Assembly (NCBI GenBank): GCA_016203425.1
Contig: JACQMU010000161.1
Span: 1-6,945, forward strand
Origin: Candidatus Woesearchaeota archaeon
GTDB lineage: Archaea > Nanobdellota > Nanobdellia > Woesearchaeales > ARS49
Direction: 5' to 3'
DNA: 6,945 nucleotides
Shown here in pieces: positions 1 to 5,797 of the stretch. Position 1 is the stretch's first letter; each line of letters begins with the position of its first letter. The notes below the pieces were generated by a model. That model did no database searches. It had not been told where the DNA came from and saw only the letters and a program-made list of their open reading frames with translations. The translations under genes and the position numbers were made by a program.

Positions 1-26
1 CAACAAACACAGAAACAAAAACAAGC

Positions 27-1769
27 ATGTTTCTGGCAGCATACACATTAATCAATTCATTAATAACACTAATCAATGCACAAAAAGAACTGAACAAATT
101 TTACGCAAACAACACAAAAACCAAAAACACAATCGACGCAATTCTTGAAAAACCACACCTGCCAGCAATAACAACAGGCATTACAACATTTGCGTATTTT
201 GCACAAAAGTTTGATTATGGTTATGAACATTACCCAGTGCCGACGTTTGTGCTCAATACGCTATTAGCAACAACAACAACAACGACAACACTCTTTGCAG
301 CACTCTTAACAGCAGCACTTGCACATTCTTCAAGCAAACAATACTGCAAACTCACGCTCAAAGCAGCACTACAAAAATTTGCGGGAAATTATGGCGACGC
401 ATTCACAACAATAACAGAACTTGAAAAAACAGCATCACCAAACACACAAGCATCAATCGAAATAGAAAAAGCAGAATTAACAATACTCAAAGGCAGTTAT
501 GGAAAAGGAATTCTCATGCTCAGAGATGCTCTAACCACAAAAAGCACACCAACGAGAAATCCATTTGAAATCATGCTAAGCCTGAGCGGCATAACAACAA
601 TCAACGAATTATGCAAAACTGTGGCAGGAATCTTCCAACACCCACGCAAACTAATCGAACAAGGACTAACAAGCTACAAACACAACAAAACAGCACTCGC
701 AAGCACGCTCGCAGAGATGGGGGTGAGTACTGACAAAGAAAACATAGACAACAAACTACTCAGCATTTATTTTCACGCAACAACAGGAGACAACTACGAA
801 GCAAACAGAGAACTAAAAAACATTATACAACAATCAAAACAACAAGATTTCAAAACAATAGCATTCTCAAGCGACGAATTCTGCACCCACACAGTATCAG
901 AACTCACGCGCACAATAGGCCTCAAATGCAGCAAAAACAACTTAGCATACGAGAATGACATGACATATATTTCTTACCAGTCTGCACACAACAAAAAACA
1001 ACGAGCACAACCACTCGCACACGCACAAAAAATACAACATCAACGACACAATGGTGATGCCAGAGATTATTTCTGCATAGCATACATAACTGGCGTTCCG
1101 CTCTCCAGCACAGGCGACAGAAAAACAAGATTACTCGATGCACTGCAACTCGTGCTTGAAGCAGACCAGCACGCACAAGAATATTGCACTAAAAACAAAA
1201 TAAAAACCATCAAAACAACAGATTATTTTGCAGCATTCAAAAAGTTTGTGAAAAGAATAACTGTCGACGAAGAAAAACAACAAGAACTGTATTCGGCAGG
1301 AGCATTTATTCCAGCATTTTTATCAAAAACAGAACAACAATTAATTCACGGCAATGCACACGCAGGCAACATTATTCTACAACCTGACAAGACACTATGC
1401 ATCATAGATTTTGGCGATGCATGCAAAGGTGCTGTAGGGCAAGATGTTGAGGATATTGCGAGCTCACTCACACCAGAAATATCAAGACAATTTGTTTACG
1501 AACAAAGCTTAAGAATTCTAAACAAGCAAGCAACAAAGAAACACCTTCAAGAAATGTGTTATGCAACTGCATTTCGAGCACCATATTTACTTGGAAGAAG
1601 TATCGCATACAAAGAAGGAAATCCATCAGAAGCATACCAGACAACAATAAACACAATTCAGGAAATCAAACAAATAACACCTGAAAAAACACTCTTCCAA
1701 AGATTTTTAGACACACTCATGCCTCTGTGCGAACATCTACAGAAAGAACAACACGCGCACTCAATATAG
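27..1769 (+). CDS. TPR-like protein with C-terminal APH/choline-kinase-like domain (possible pseudokinase), 5' end uncertain
   Basis: Function unknown; 580 residues from this ATG. The frame stays open to the left edge of the window, so the true start may lie upstream. Residues about 109-172 read like two TPR-type helical hairpins (KFAGNYGDAF at 117-126; KGSYGKGILMLRDAL at 155-169). Residues about 300-560 resemble the aminoglycoside phosphotransferase/choline kinase fold: a hinge-like IAYITGVPL at 351-359, a catalytic-loop-like LIHGNAHAGNII at 439-450, and the metal-binding IIDFGD at 459-464. In active members the loop reads HGD; here residue 443 is Asn (codon AAT), so phosphotransfer may be lost. 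I see no clear ATP-binding lysine in the short N-lobe. Residues 82-88 are seven Thr in a row. The protein has only 12 Val but 64 Thr, following the A/C-rich strand. Its 3' end runs 53 bases into the convergent regulator gene. Family placement is moderately secure; activity and substrate are not. Confidence 0.8.
   Translation: MFLAAYTLINSLITLINAQKELNKFYANNTKTKNTIDAILEKPHLPAITTGITTFAYFAQKFDYGYEHYPVPTFVLNTLLATTTTTTTLFAALLTAALAHSSSKQYCKLTLKAALQKFAGNYGDAFTTITELEKTASPNTQASIEIEKAELTILKGSYGKGILMLRDALTTKSTPTRNPFEIMLSLSGITTINELCKTVAGIFQHPRKLIEQGLTSYKHNKTALASTLAEMGVSTDKENIDNKLLSIYFHATTGDNYEANRELKNIIQQSKQQDFKTIAFSSDEFCTHTVSELTRTIGLKCSKNNLAYENDMTYISYQSAHNKKQRAQPLAHAQKIQHQRHNGDARDYFCIAYITGVPLSSTGDRKTRLLDALQLVLEADQHAQEYCTKNKIKTIKTTDYFAAFKKFVKRITVDEEKQQELYSAGAFIPAFLSKTEQQLIHGNAHAGNIILQPDKTLCIIDFGDACKGAVGQDVEDIASSLTPEISRQFVYEQSLRILNKQATKKHLQEMCYATAFRAPYLLGRSIAYKEGNPSEAYQTTINTIQEIKQITPEKTLFQRFLDTLMPLCEHLQKEQHAHSI
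268..283. repeat. (CAA)5 microsatellite inside the first gene
   Basis: Five CAA units plus one C. Read in frame they are ACA codons and give most of the Thr run at residues 82-88 of the TPR/APH-like protein. This is a slippage-prone triplet tract, but units are whole codons, so length changes would keep the frame. Confidence 0.7.
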
Positions 1770-2640
1770 AAAGACACTTGTCAGCAATTGATGCAGCAAA
1801 AACAAACCCTTTTTTTACAGAGGGCTCTCTTAATTCACAACAACGAGCATAAAATTCAACACACTTTTTCTTATTAAAATCATAAAAAACATCATACAAC
1901 TCTTTAACAACCTGCGCACTGCAGTTCAATGACGCCTTTAATTCAGCAGTTTTTAACACTTTTTCATCAAACCCACACACGCGCGCATAAACATCCGCAA
2001 TCTCCTCAAGCAAAGACACAACACTGTAAAAAGACGCAACCTCTGCAGGATTTGAAAAAACACCCCTGTTTAACGCACGCCAACAAAACAAGCACAGCCG
2101 ATTAACAGTCTTCTCCAAATGCACGCTATTCTTCAGCGCAACAATATTTTTTTCATTAACTGCATTAATCACATCACCAGCAAACGTACACACAGTAAAA
2201 AACAAACGCTTCAGCACAGTATCAAACTCATCTTTTTTCAGCTCAGAAACCTCTTTAACAATGCAGAAATTAGCGCCATAACGAACAACTTCCATACCAA
2301 TCAAAGAAGCCACAACATCACTAATGAATGCAACAATGTCAACTGATTTTTTAGTCCTCGGATTAAAAATTTGGCTGTCAGAAAAACGCACATCAATTTC
2401 ATCAACACCACGCACGTAAGCACCAGTCACATAATGCCACACCAATGAAGAGTTCAACCCAGAAACATCAAGCAAACTTTTCACAACATTTTTGTTTTCA
2501 ACAGGTGCAATCAAAAGCCCTTTTTCAGACTCGACCAACTCAATCTCATCACCCTTGCGAACACCAGAAGACTTCACCCACTTACTGGGCAGGCTGACAA
2601 CAAGTGTTTTTCCAGCAAGCTGAATAATTTTACGACGCAT
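1717..2640 (-). CDS. AbrB-PhoU fusion, phosphate-uptake-type transcriptional regulator
   Basis: 307 residues. Residues 1-48 form an AbrB/SpoVT swapped-hairpin DNA-binding domain: MRRKIIQLAGKTLVVSLPSK, then the VRKGDEIEL turn and GLLIAP. The rest is helical with two PhoU-like bundles; EKTVNRLCLFCWRAL (176-190) and LLEEIADVYARV (210-221) match the spaced acidic/Arg helices of PhoU repeats. This fusion is common in archaea and is usually annotated as a phosphate uptake regulator. No phosphate transporter is nearby, so the target is unknown. The start is ATG at 2640; GGTGA touches the ATG and is too close for a Shine-Dalgarno site, while a TATA-like box lies about 25 bases upstream, so a leaderless transcript is likely. 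The protein has about 46 Val (15 %), the mirror image of the Thr-rich + strand proteins. It converges on the upstream gene with a 53-base overlap. Confidence 0.9.
   Translation of the reverse strand: MRRKIIQLAGKTLVVSLPSKWVKSSGVRKGDEIELVESEKGLLIAPVENKNVVKSLLDVSGLNSSLVWHYVTGAYVRGVDEIDVRFSDSQIFNPRTKKSVDIVAFISDVVASLIGMEVVRYGANFCIVKEVSELKKDEFDTVLKRLFFTVCTFAGDVINAVNEKNIVALKNSVHLEKTVNRLCLFCWRALNRGVFSNPAEVASFYSVVSLLEEIADVYARVCGFDEKVLKTAELKASLNCSAQVVKELYDVFYDFNKKKCVEFYARCCELREPSVKKGFVFAASIADKCLSILSARVVLSVDVRTEA
1810..1816 (+). terminator. T-run, possible terminator for the first gene
   Basis: Seven T residues 41 bases after the stop of the + strand gene. Archaeal RNA polymerase can terminate on T-rich tracts without a hairpin. 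The tract lies inside the coding region of the convergent regulator, so it could be coding by chance. Weak call. Confidence 0.25.
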
Positions 2641-2660
2641 TCACCGCATTAATGCAGGCT

Positions 2661-2670
2661 ATTTAAAAAG
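2661..2670 (-). promoter_or_regulatory. TATA box for the AbrB-PhoU gene
   Basis: Read on the minus strand this is CTTTTTAAAT followed by AG, a TATA-like element centred about 25 bases before the ATG at 2640. The spacing predicts transcription starting at or next to the start codon. Confidence 0.55.
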
Positions 2671-2678
2671 ATTGTGAA

Positions 2679-2708
2679 AACTTATATTTTAAAGCAGTTA
2701 TATAAGTT
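2679..2708. promoter_or_regulatory. 9-base inverted repeat in the divergent promoter, likely operator
   Basis: Arms AACTTATAT (2679-2687) and ATATAAGTT (2700-2708) are perfect reverse complements with a 12-base spacer. The centre (about 2693.5) is almost midway between the TATA boxes of the two divergent genes, about 28 bases from one and 30 from the other. Lrp/AsnC proteins bind AT-rich dyads and often regulate themselves, so the adjacent regulator (2752-3234) is the natural candidate ligand. The arms are also TATA-like, so they could instead be alternative promoter elements. Confidence 0.5.
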
Positions 2709-2720
2709 CTAAGAAAAAAG

Positions 2721-2727
2721 TATATAA
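2721..2727 (+). promoter_or_regulatory. TATA box for the Lrp/AsnC-family gene
   Basis: TATATAA centred 28 bases before the ATG at 2752, which has no Shine-Dalgarno sequence before it. This suggests a leaderless transcript. Confidence 0.6.
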
Positions 2728-2751
2728 TTCTCCGGCATCCGCAGGCAATAC

Positions 2752-3234
2752 ATGGGCAAAAAACCACTAACTGAACAACAAGAATTACTCGTGCTGTCAC
2801 ACCTTCGCTCACAAGGACGAATGCCACTAACAGACCTGTCACGCAAAACAGGCGTGCCAGTAAGCACACTCTTTGACATGCTAAACAACAAAGAACAATA
2901 CAAGCTTATCACCAAACACACACTACTGTTTGACTTTCAAAAACTCAACTATGCAGCACGGGCAACAATCATGATAAGCGTTGAAAAAGACGAACGCGAC
3001 GCGGTTGCGGCATATCTTATAAAACACCCAAACATCAATAACCTCTGCAGAATAACAAACAGCTACGACTTCATCATAGAATGCATCTTCAAAAACGTCG
3101 AAGAACTTGAACATTTCTCAGAACACTTAGAAAACAAATTCCACATCAAAGCAAAAGAAACACACTACATCATAACAGACCTAAAACGAGAAGGATTTCT
3201 TTCAAACCCAAAAGCTGTTGAAGAAAATGAATAA
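2752..3234 (+). CDS. Lrp/AsnC-family transcriptional regulator
   Basis: 160 residues, the usual size of the family. Residues about 7-50 form the N-terminal winged helix-turn-helix, with TDLSRKTGVPVSTLFDML (27-44) covering the two HTH helices. Residues about 67-145 form the RAM/effector domain: ATIMISVEKD as the first strand, then NNLCRITNSYDFIIECIF (96-113), the position of the family G-x-YD motif (here NSYD), then VEELEHFSEHL and a final THYIITDLKREG strand. RAM domains bind amino acids or other small molecules and set the oligomer state. The expected G before the YD motif is replaced by S. The start is fixed by the TATA box 28 bases upstream. The gene is divergent from the AbrB-PhoU gene and 68 bases ahead of the pilin-like cluster on the same strand, so it may control itself, its divergent neighbour or the cluster; the target is inferred only. 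Confidence 0.9.
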   Translation: MGKKPLTEQQELLVLSHLRSQGRMPLTDLSRKTGVPVSTLFDMLNNKEQYKLITKHTLLFDFQKLNYAARATIMISVEKDERDAVAAYLIKHPNINNLCRITNSYDFIIECIFKNVEELEHFSEHLENKFHIKAKETHYIITDLKREGFLSNPKAVEENE

Positions 3235-3245
3235 AACACAATGGT

Positions 3246-3267
3246 TATAGTAAGTTTTATATAGTAA
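3246..3267. repeat. 8-base direct repeat around the cluster promoter
   Basis: TATAGTAA occurs at 3246-3253 and again at 3260-3267, offset by 14 bases. The second copy overlaps the TATA box of the first pilin-like gene. It could be a pair of regulator half-sites or a duplicated promoter element. Confidence 0.4.
3255..3264 (+). promoter_or_regulatory. TATA box for the first pilin-like gene
   Basis: TTTTATATAG. A start of transcription about 26 bases downstream would fall near 3285 and give a short leader that includes the Shine-Dalgarno site at 3291-3297. This unit therefore differs from the leaderless genes around it. Confidence 0.5.
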
Positions 3268-3290
3268 CAATTGCAGAATAAACATACAAA

Positions 3291-3297
3291 AAGGTGA
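3291..3297 (+). promoter_or_regulatory. Shine-Dalgarno site fixing the start at 3303
   Basis: AAGGTGA, five bases before ATG 3303. It rules against the in-frame GTG at 3294, which lies inside the site itself. Confidence 0.7.
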
Positions 3298-3302
3298 CAA
3301 TC

Positions 3303-3599
3303 ATGAGCAAGGCGCAAGGACTTCCATTAAGCACAATCATTCTTGCAGCATTAGGACTTGTTGTACTAATAATCTTATTTGCATTACTAACCGGCAGACT
3401 AGCAATATTTGGCAGAGGATTAGCGGAATGCCCAGGAAGCTGTCTGGCACCTTATGTAGGGGATACACCAGACACTTCAGCCAGCTGCGACACAACATTC
3501 ACACGCGACGTACCAGGAACATACGTCGAGAGAGGACAAGAAGGAATCCCAATAGAAAAAATAAGAAAATGCTCAAAATGCTGCATAGCAATCGCATAA
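3303..3599 (+). CDS. Pilin-like class III signal protein with six cysteines (tandem copy 1)
   Basis: 98 residues, not recognised as a named family. The N-terminus MSKAQGLPLS followed by a hydrophobic helix (about 10-31) has the form of an archaeal class III prepilin signal: short, basic, then K-A before Q, which an EppA/PibD-type peptidase would cut between A4 and Q5. The helix would then stay as the assembly or anchor segment and the rest would face outside. The exposed part has six Cys (43, 47, 62, 90, 93, 94), including CPGSC right after the membrane and a C-terminal KCSKCC, which suggests three disulfides. The next gene is a clear paralogue: both share QGLP, ILAALGLVVL, FG-(R/K)-GL and CPG-(S/T)-C. 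Start chosen by AAGGTGA five bases before. Only four bases separate it from the next gene, so the two are co-transcribed. The pilin role is inferred from the N-terminus. Confidence 0.85.
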   Translation: MSKAQGLPLSTIILAALGLVVLIILFALLTGRLAIFGRGLAECPGSCLAPYVGDTPDTSASCDTTFTRDVPGTYVERGQEGIPIEKIRKCSKCCIAIA

Positions 3600-3603
3600 A
3601 AAA

Positions 3604-3888
3604 ATGAATAAACAGGCACAAGGACTACCAATAACAACAGTCATACTGGCAGCATTAGGGCTGGTTGTATTATTGATACTATTTGGAATTCTAACAGGAA
3701 AACTACAATGGTTTGGAAAAGGGTTAGTTGCGTGCCCAGGAACATGCATGCTTGAAAATGAATGCGAAGCAGCAGAAGGATATGACTTAGGACGACAATA
3801 CATACAAAACCCAAGAGCTCCTGCTGACCTCGACCAGACAGGCAAATGCGAAACAACAGAAGTCTGCTGTTCATCACGAAAAAAATAA
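3604..3888 (+). CDS. Pilin-like class III signal protein with six cysteines (tandem copy 2)
   Basis: 94 residues, a tandem paralogue of the preceding gene; the two are also similar at DNA level over the signal and helix. N-terminus MNKQAQGLPI then a helix at about 11-32; predicted peptidase cut between A5 and Q6. Six Cys at 44, 48, 54, 82, 88 and 89. CPGTC follows the membrane as in copy 1, and C3 to C4 has the same 27-residue gap in both copies. The segment GTCM-x4-C-x4-G and the tail C-ETTEV-CC recur with the same C-x5-C and C-x4-G spacings in the 81-aa protein at 6182-6427, so a disulfide-rich module is shared across the cluster. No Shine-Dalgarno site is visible; the ATG follows the previous stop by four A residues, which suggests translational coupling. 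Function not known; a surface pilin-like subunit is inferred. Confidence 0.85.
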   Translation: MNKQAQGLPITTVILAALGLVVLLILFGILTGKLQWFGKGLVACPGTCMLENECEAAEGYDLGRQYIQNPRAPADLDQTGKCETTEVCCSSRKK

Positions 3889-3893
3889 TAAGG

Positions 3894-3905
3894 CTTAAAT
3901 ATTTT
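3894..3905 (+). promoter_or_regulatory. TATA box for the 38-aa gene
   Basis: CTTAAATATTTT, centred about 27 bases before ATG 3925, with no Shine-Dalgarno site between. A leaderless transcript starting at the ATG is predicted, which also supports the 38-aa gene as real. Confidence 0.55.
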
Positions 3906-3924
3906 CTTACCAACACATTGATTT

Positions 3925-4041
3925 ATGCACAAAAAGGGTGAAGAATTCCTCATACCAGAACACATGATATACATCATCATGGCAATTATAGGAATCATGC
4001 TGTTGTTGTACATCATTATCAGCATGGCAGGATATGTATGA
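3925..4041 (+). CDS. 38-residue single-helix membrane microprotein
   Basis: Small gene of 38 residues. It begins MHKKGEEFLIPEH and then is almost wholly hydrophobic from residue 14 to the end. The KKG before EE fits the class III processing pattern seen in its neighbours, so it may be a minimal pilin-like subunit of little more than one helix; alternatively it is an unprocessed membrane microprotein that helps the next gene product. It has no cysteine. Support for it being real: a TATA box about 27 bases upstream, and a TGA stop that overlaps the next start as ATGA (4038-4041), the tight coupling typical of a translated upstream gene. Too short for a homology-based name. A similar 47-residue Cys-free protein heads the last unit of the cluster. 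Confidence 0.75.
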   Translation: MHKKGEEFLIPEHMIYIIMAIIGIMLLLYIIISMAGYV

Positions 4042-4856
4042 GCAATACAAAAGGCATTACTGAAGCAACACTGGCACTATTAATTATTGCACTCATCACA
4101 ATGGGATTTCTTGGAGTGTTTGTATACAATTACGGAGAAAGACAAACATGCACACAAAAAATAGAACTTTGCAGGACAAGCATGACGATATTGAATGCAT
4201 TTAGGAGAATATCATTTCAAGCATTTATGTCAGAACCAAAAATAGACTGCCCAATCTGCGTACCTGGAAGCTCTGACAAAATAACAACAGAAAAACCAGA
4301 AGAATCAATGCATGAAATAGCAGAACATCTGCGCTCGTGCTGGTACAAAACATTAGGAAAAAACAACCACTTAGCAGAAAACACTTTTCTTGGATTTTAT
4401 TTTCGACAAAAACTCTGCATGGTATGCTCAGAATTTGTTACAAACCAAGACATAAAACCACAAAAATTTATGACATACTTACAAACAACAAAAATAAAAA
4501 CAGGAGCAGGTGCTGGAAAAACTTATGCTGAATATTTACATACCGATTTAGGTTCCGCAGGAATTCTTTCCTACAAATTATTAAGACCAGTAGTAGGAAT
4601 CAGCGGACTTGGACAAGCTTTAGTTTACAAAGATATTAACGCAATAATCTCCCCTGAACAAAACCCAATTGCAGCAAACATACCACCTGAAGTAAGAATA
4701 CCACAGCCAATTACATCCAACAAAAAATTTCAAGTGGTATACTATACGTGGGTAACCCCTGGAAGGTCAGCACTATTGTTCAACCAAATCTTTATTGTTC
4801 CAAACGATTACGTCCCAGAACTACCATGCGACATATACCACTACCAAAAGGAATAA
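4038..4856 (+). CDS. Pilin-like protein with large eight-cysteine exported domain (paralogue of the 4901 gene)
   Basis: 272 residues, family not recognised. The N-terminus MSNTKGITEATL leads into one helix (about 8-30); KG before ITEA is the likely class III cleavage point. The rest is predicted to lie outside. Cys at 38, 45, 71, 74, 101, 127, 130 and 264. Landmarks: CRTS (45-48), CPIC (71-74), LRSCWYKTLG (98-107), LCMVCS (126-131), KFMTYL then TYAEYL (143-167). The protein encoded at 4901-5767 has the same landmarks in the same order (CRQS, KC, LYNCYYQFG, FCFVCS, FNKYL, TYARYM), so the two are diverged paralogues with six shared Cys; this one has two more. The start overlaps the 38-aa gene by four bases, with an AGGA site five bases before it. 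The long ordered domain suggests a tip or adhesin-like minor subunit, but this is inferred. Confidence 0.85.
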   Translation: MSNTKGITEATLALLIIALITMGFLGVFVYNYGERQTCTQKIELCRTSMTILNAFRRISFQAFMSEPKIDCPICVPGSSDKITTEKPEESMHEIAEHLRSCWYKTLGKNNHLAENTFLGFYFRQKLCMVCSEFVTNQDIKPQKFMTYLQTTKIKTGAGAGKTYAEYLHTDLGSAGILSYKLLRPVVGISGLGQALVYKDINAIISPEQNPIAANIPPEVRIPQPITSNKKFQVVYYTWVTPGRSALLFNQIFIVPNDYVPELPCDIYHYQKE

Positions 4857-4862
4857 AACTAA

Positions 4863-4897
4863 ACTTTTGCAATTTACGTACTTATAGGAGCAAAAGT
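4863..4897. repeat. Inverted pair ACTTTTG / CAAAAGT, first pair
   Basis: ACTTTTG at 4863-4869 and CAAAAGT at 4891-4897, separated by 21 bases, just after the stop of the 272-aa gene. With the second pair at 4910-4939 it makes four alternating copies of one heptamer within 77 bases. It may be a hairpin at the end of the upstream transcript or a regulator site. Confidence 0.5.
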
Positions 4898-4908
4898 TCA
4901 GTGAACTT
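4894..4908. repeat. Perfect 15-base palindrome AAGTTCA-G-TGAACTT
   Basis: Seven-base arms around a single central G. It covers the GTG at 4901 proposed as the start of the next gene, so anything bound here, or a hairpin formed here, would affect both transcription and initiation. It overlaps the left arm of the 13-base inverted repeat, so the two hairpins cannot form at once. Confidence 0.6.
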
Positions 4909-5767
4909 GACTTTTGAAAAGTATATAAAATTCAAAAGTCAAGTAAGCGGAGATATAACTATAATATTTGTCATTATCATGATACTTACACTTGTTGTTC
5001 TGGCAGCACTGCTTTATCCAGAATACAACATTTTCACACGCATTGCAACAAAAACGCCATACGACATCTGCAGGCAGAGTGTGAACCAAGCATCGCTCAT
5101 GCGCCTCGGCAACATAGAATTATCACCCTTCTTAAAATGCCAAACAGAACAAATAACCATCAAAGAAAAAGATGAAGAGAAAGCAAAGAAAAAAATAGCA
5201 GACGCGCTTTATAATTGTTATTACCAGTTCGGCCGAGGAGAAAAAGAATTATTCAGCGGAAGTGGAACATTTTGTTTTGTCTGCTCAACAATAGACTTTG
5301 AAGAAGACGCAAAAAAAATAACTACACTGCCAGAGTTCAACAAATACTTATTTGAAAACTATGCAAACACAAAAGAAACTTACGCAAGATATATGTACAA
5401 AGATGCTGCTGAAAAAACAAGAGAACAATTCAAAAAAACAGGAGAATACACAAAAACAATGCCTGTACAAAAGTTAGGTGTAGTCTTCACATATGATCGC
5501 GGGCTGACAAGCGACAACAAATGGGGAATTCTAAAAGGAGGCGCACTGGGAGGCGCAGGTGCGATAACAGCTATTGTTTTAGCCCCAATTAGTGTGCCCA
5601 CAATAATCGCCACTGCAGTTGTAGCAGGAGGCGCATATGCAGGAGGATATGGAATGTATACTTTAGGAGACTTCACAAGACTAACAGGAATTACACTAAA
5701 ACCGTATTCAGCAGAAGAACTTAACAAATTAGGATGCACACAAAAAATAGTGCAGAAACCCACATAA
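4901..5767 (+). CDS. Pilin-like protein with six-cysteine exported domain and Gly-rich C-terminal helices (start uncertain)
   Basis: 288 residues from GTG 4901; family not recognised. KYIKFKSQVSGD leads into a helix (about 18-39), a class III-like signal with the cut expected before Q14. Cys at 57, 80, 106, 125, 128 and 279. Landmarks CRQS, LYNCYYQFG, FCFVCS, FNKYL and TYARYM match the preceding 272-aa protein in order, so they are paralogues. Unlike it, this one has a Gly/Ala-rich hydrophobic stretch at about 208-250 (GGALGGAGAI, AGGAYAGGYG), probably two closely packed helices. Start: the frame is open back to ATG 4748, but that would overlap the upstream gene by 109 bases and add unrelated sequence. 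GTG 4901 has GGAG ten bases before it and a weak AT-rich element about 27 bases before it; TTG 4907 is a close alternative. ATG 4979 would cut off the signal and half the helix. Confidence 0.8.
   Translation: MNLTFEKYIKFKSQVSGDITIIFVIIMILTLVVLAALLYPEYNIFTRIATKTPYDICRQSVNQASLMRLGNIELSPFLKCQTEQITIKEKDEEKAKKKIADALYNCYYQFGRGEKELFSGSGTFCFVCSTIDFEEDAKKITTLPEFNKYLFENYANTKETYARYMYKDAAEKTREQFKKTGEYTKTMPVQKLGVVFTYDRGLTSDNKWGILKGGALGGAGAITAIVLAPISVPTIIATAVVAGGAYAGGYGMYTLGDFTRLTGITLKPYSAEELNKLGCTQKIVQKPT
4906..4943. promoter_or_regulatory. 13-base perfect inverted repeat with a TATA-like sequence in its loop
   Basis: Arms CTTGACTTTTGAA (4906-4918) and TTCAAAAGTCAAG (4931-4943) are exact reverse complements. 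The 12-base loop AAGTATATAAAA holds a good TATA box (4922-4929). As DNA this is an operator enclosing a promoter element; as RNA it is a strong hairpin near the 5' end of the 288-aa gene. If the TATA is used, transcription would begin near 4950, inside the predicted signal region, which conflicts with the proposed start at 4901. Both readings are open. Confidence 0.65.
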
Positions 5768-5774
5768 TTTATAT
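5766..5774 (+). promoter_or_regulatory. TATA box for the last transcription unit
   Basis: ATTTATATA directly after the stop of the 288-aa gene, centred about 27 bases before ATG 5798. No Shine-Dalgarno site lies between, so a leaderless transcript is predicted. Confidence 0.6.
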
Positions 5775-5797
5775 AGCAAAACATTCTCGAAATCTCT

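Noticed and set aside
922..1176. Open frame of 84 codons on the minus strand, Cys- and Val-rich
   Set aside because: It lies wholly within the APH-like gene; the Val and Cys content follows from the strand skew, not from a real protein.
3573..4025. Open frame of 150 codons on the minus strand
   Set aside because: It crosses two promoters and two operon genes in antisense and shows no domain.
4748..4900. ATG 4748 as the start of the 288-aa gene
   Set aside because: It would overlap the 272-aa gene by 109 bases in another frame and add about 51 residues with no counterpart in the paralogue, placing the signal far from the N-terminus.
4863..4943. CRISPR-like repeat array
   Set aside because: The repeated unit is only seven bases, alternates in orientation and has unequal spacing, so it is a set of inverted repeats rather than a CRISPR array.
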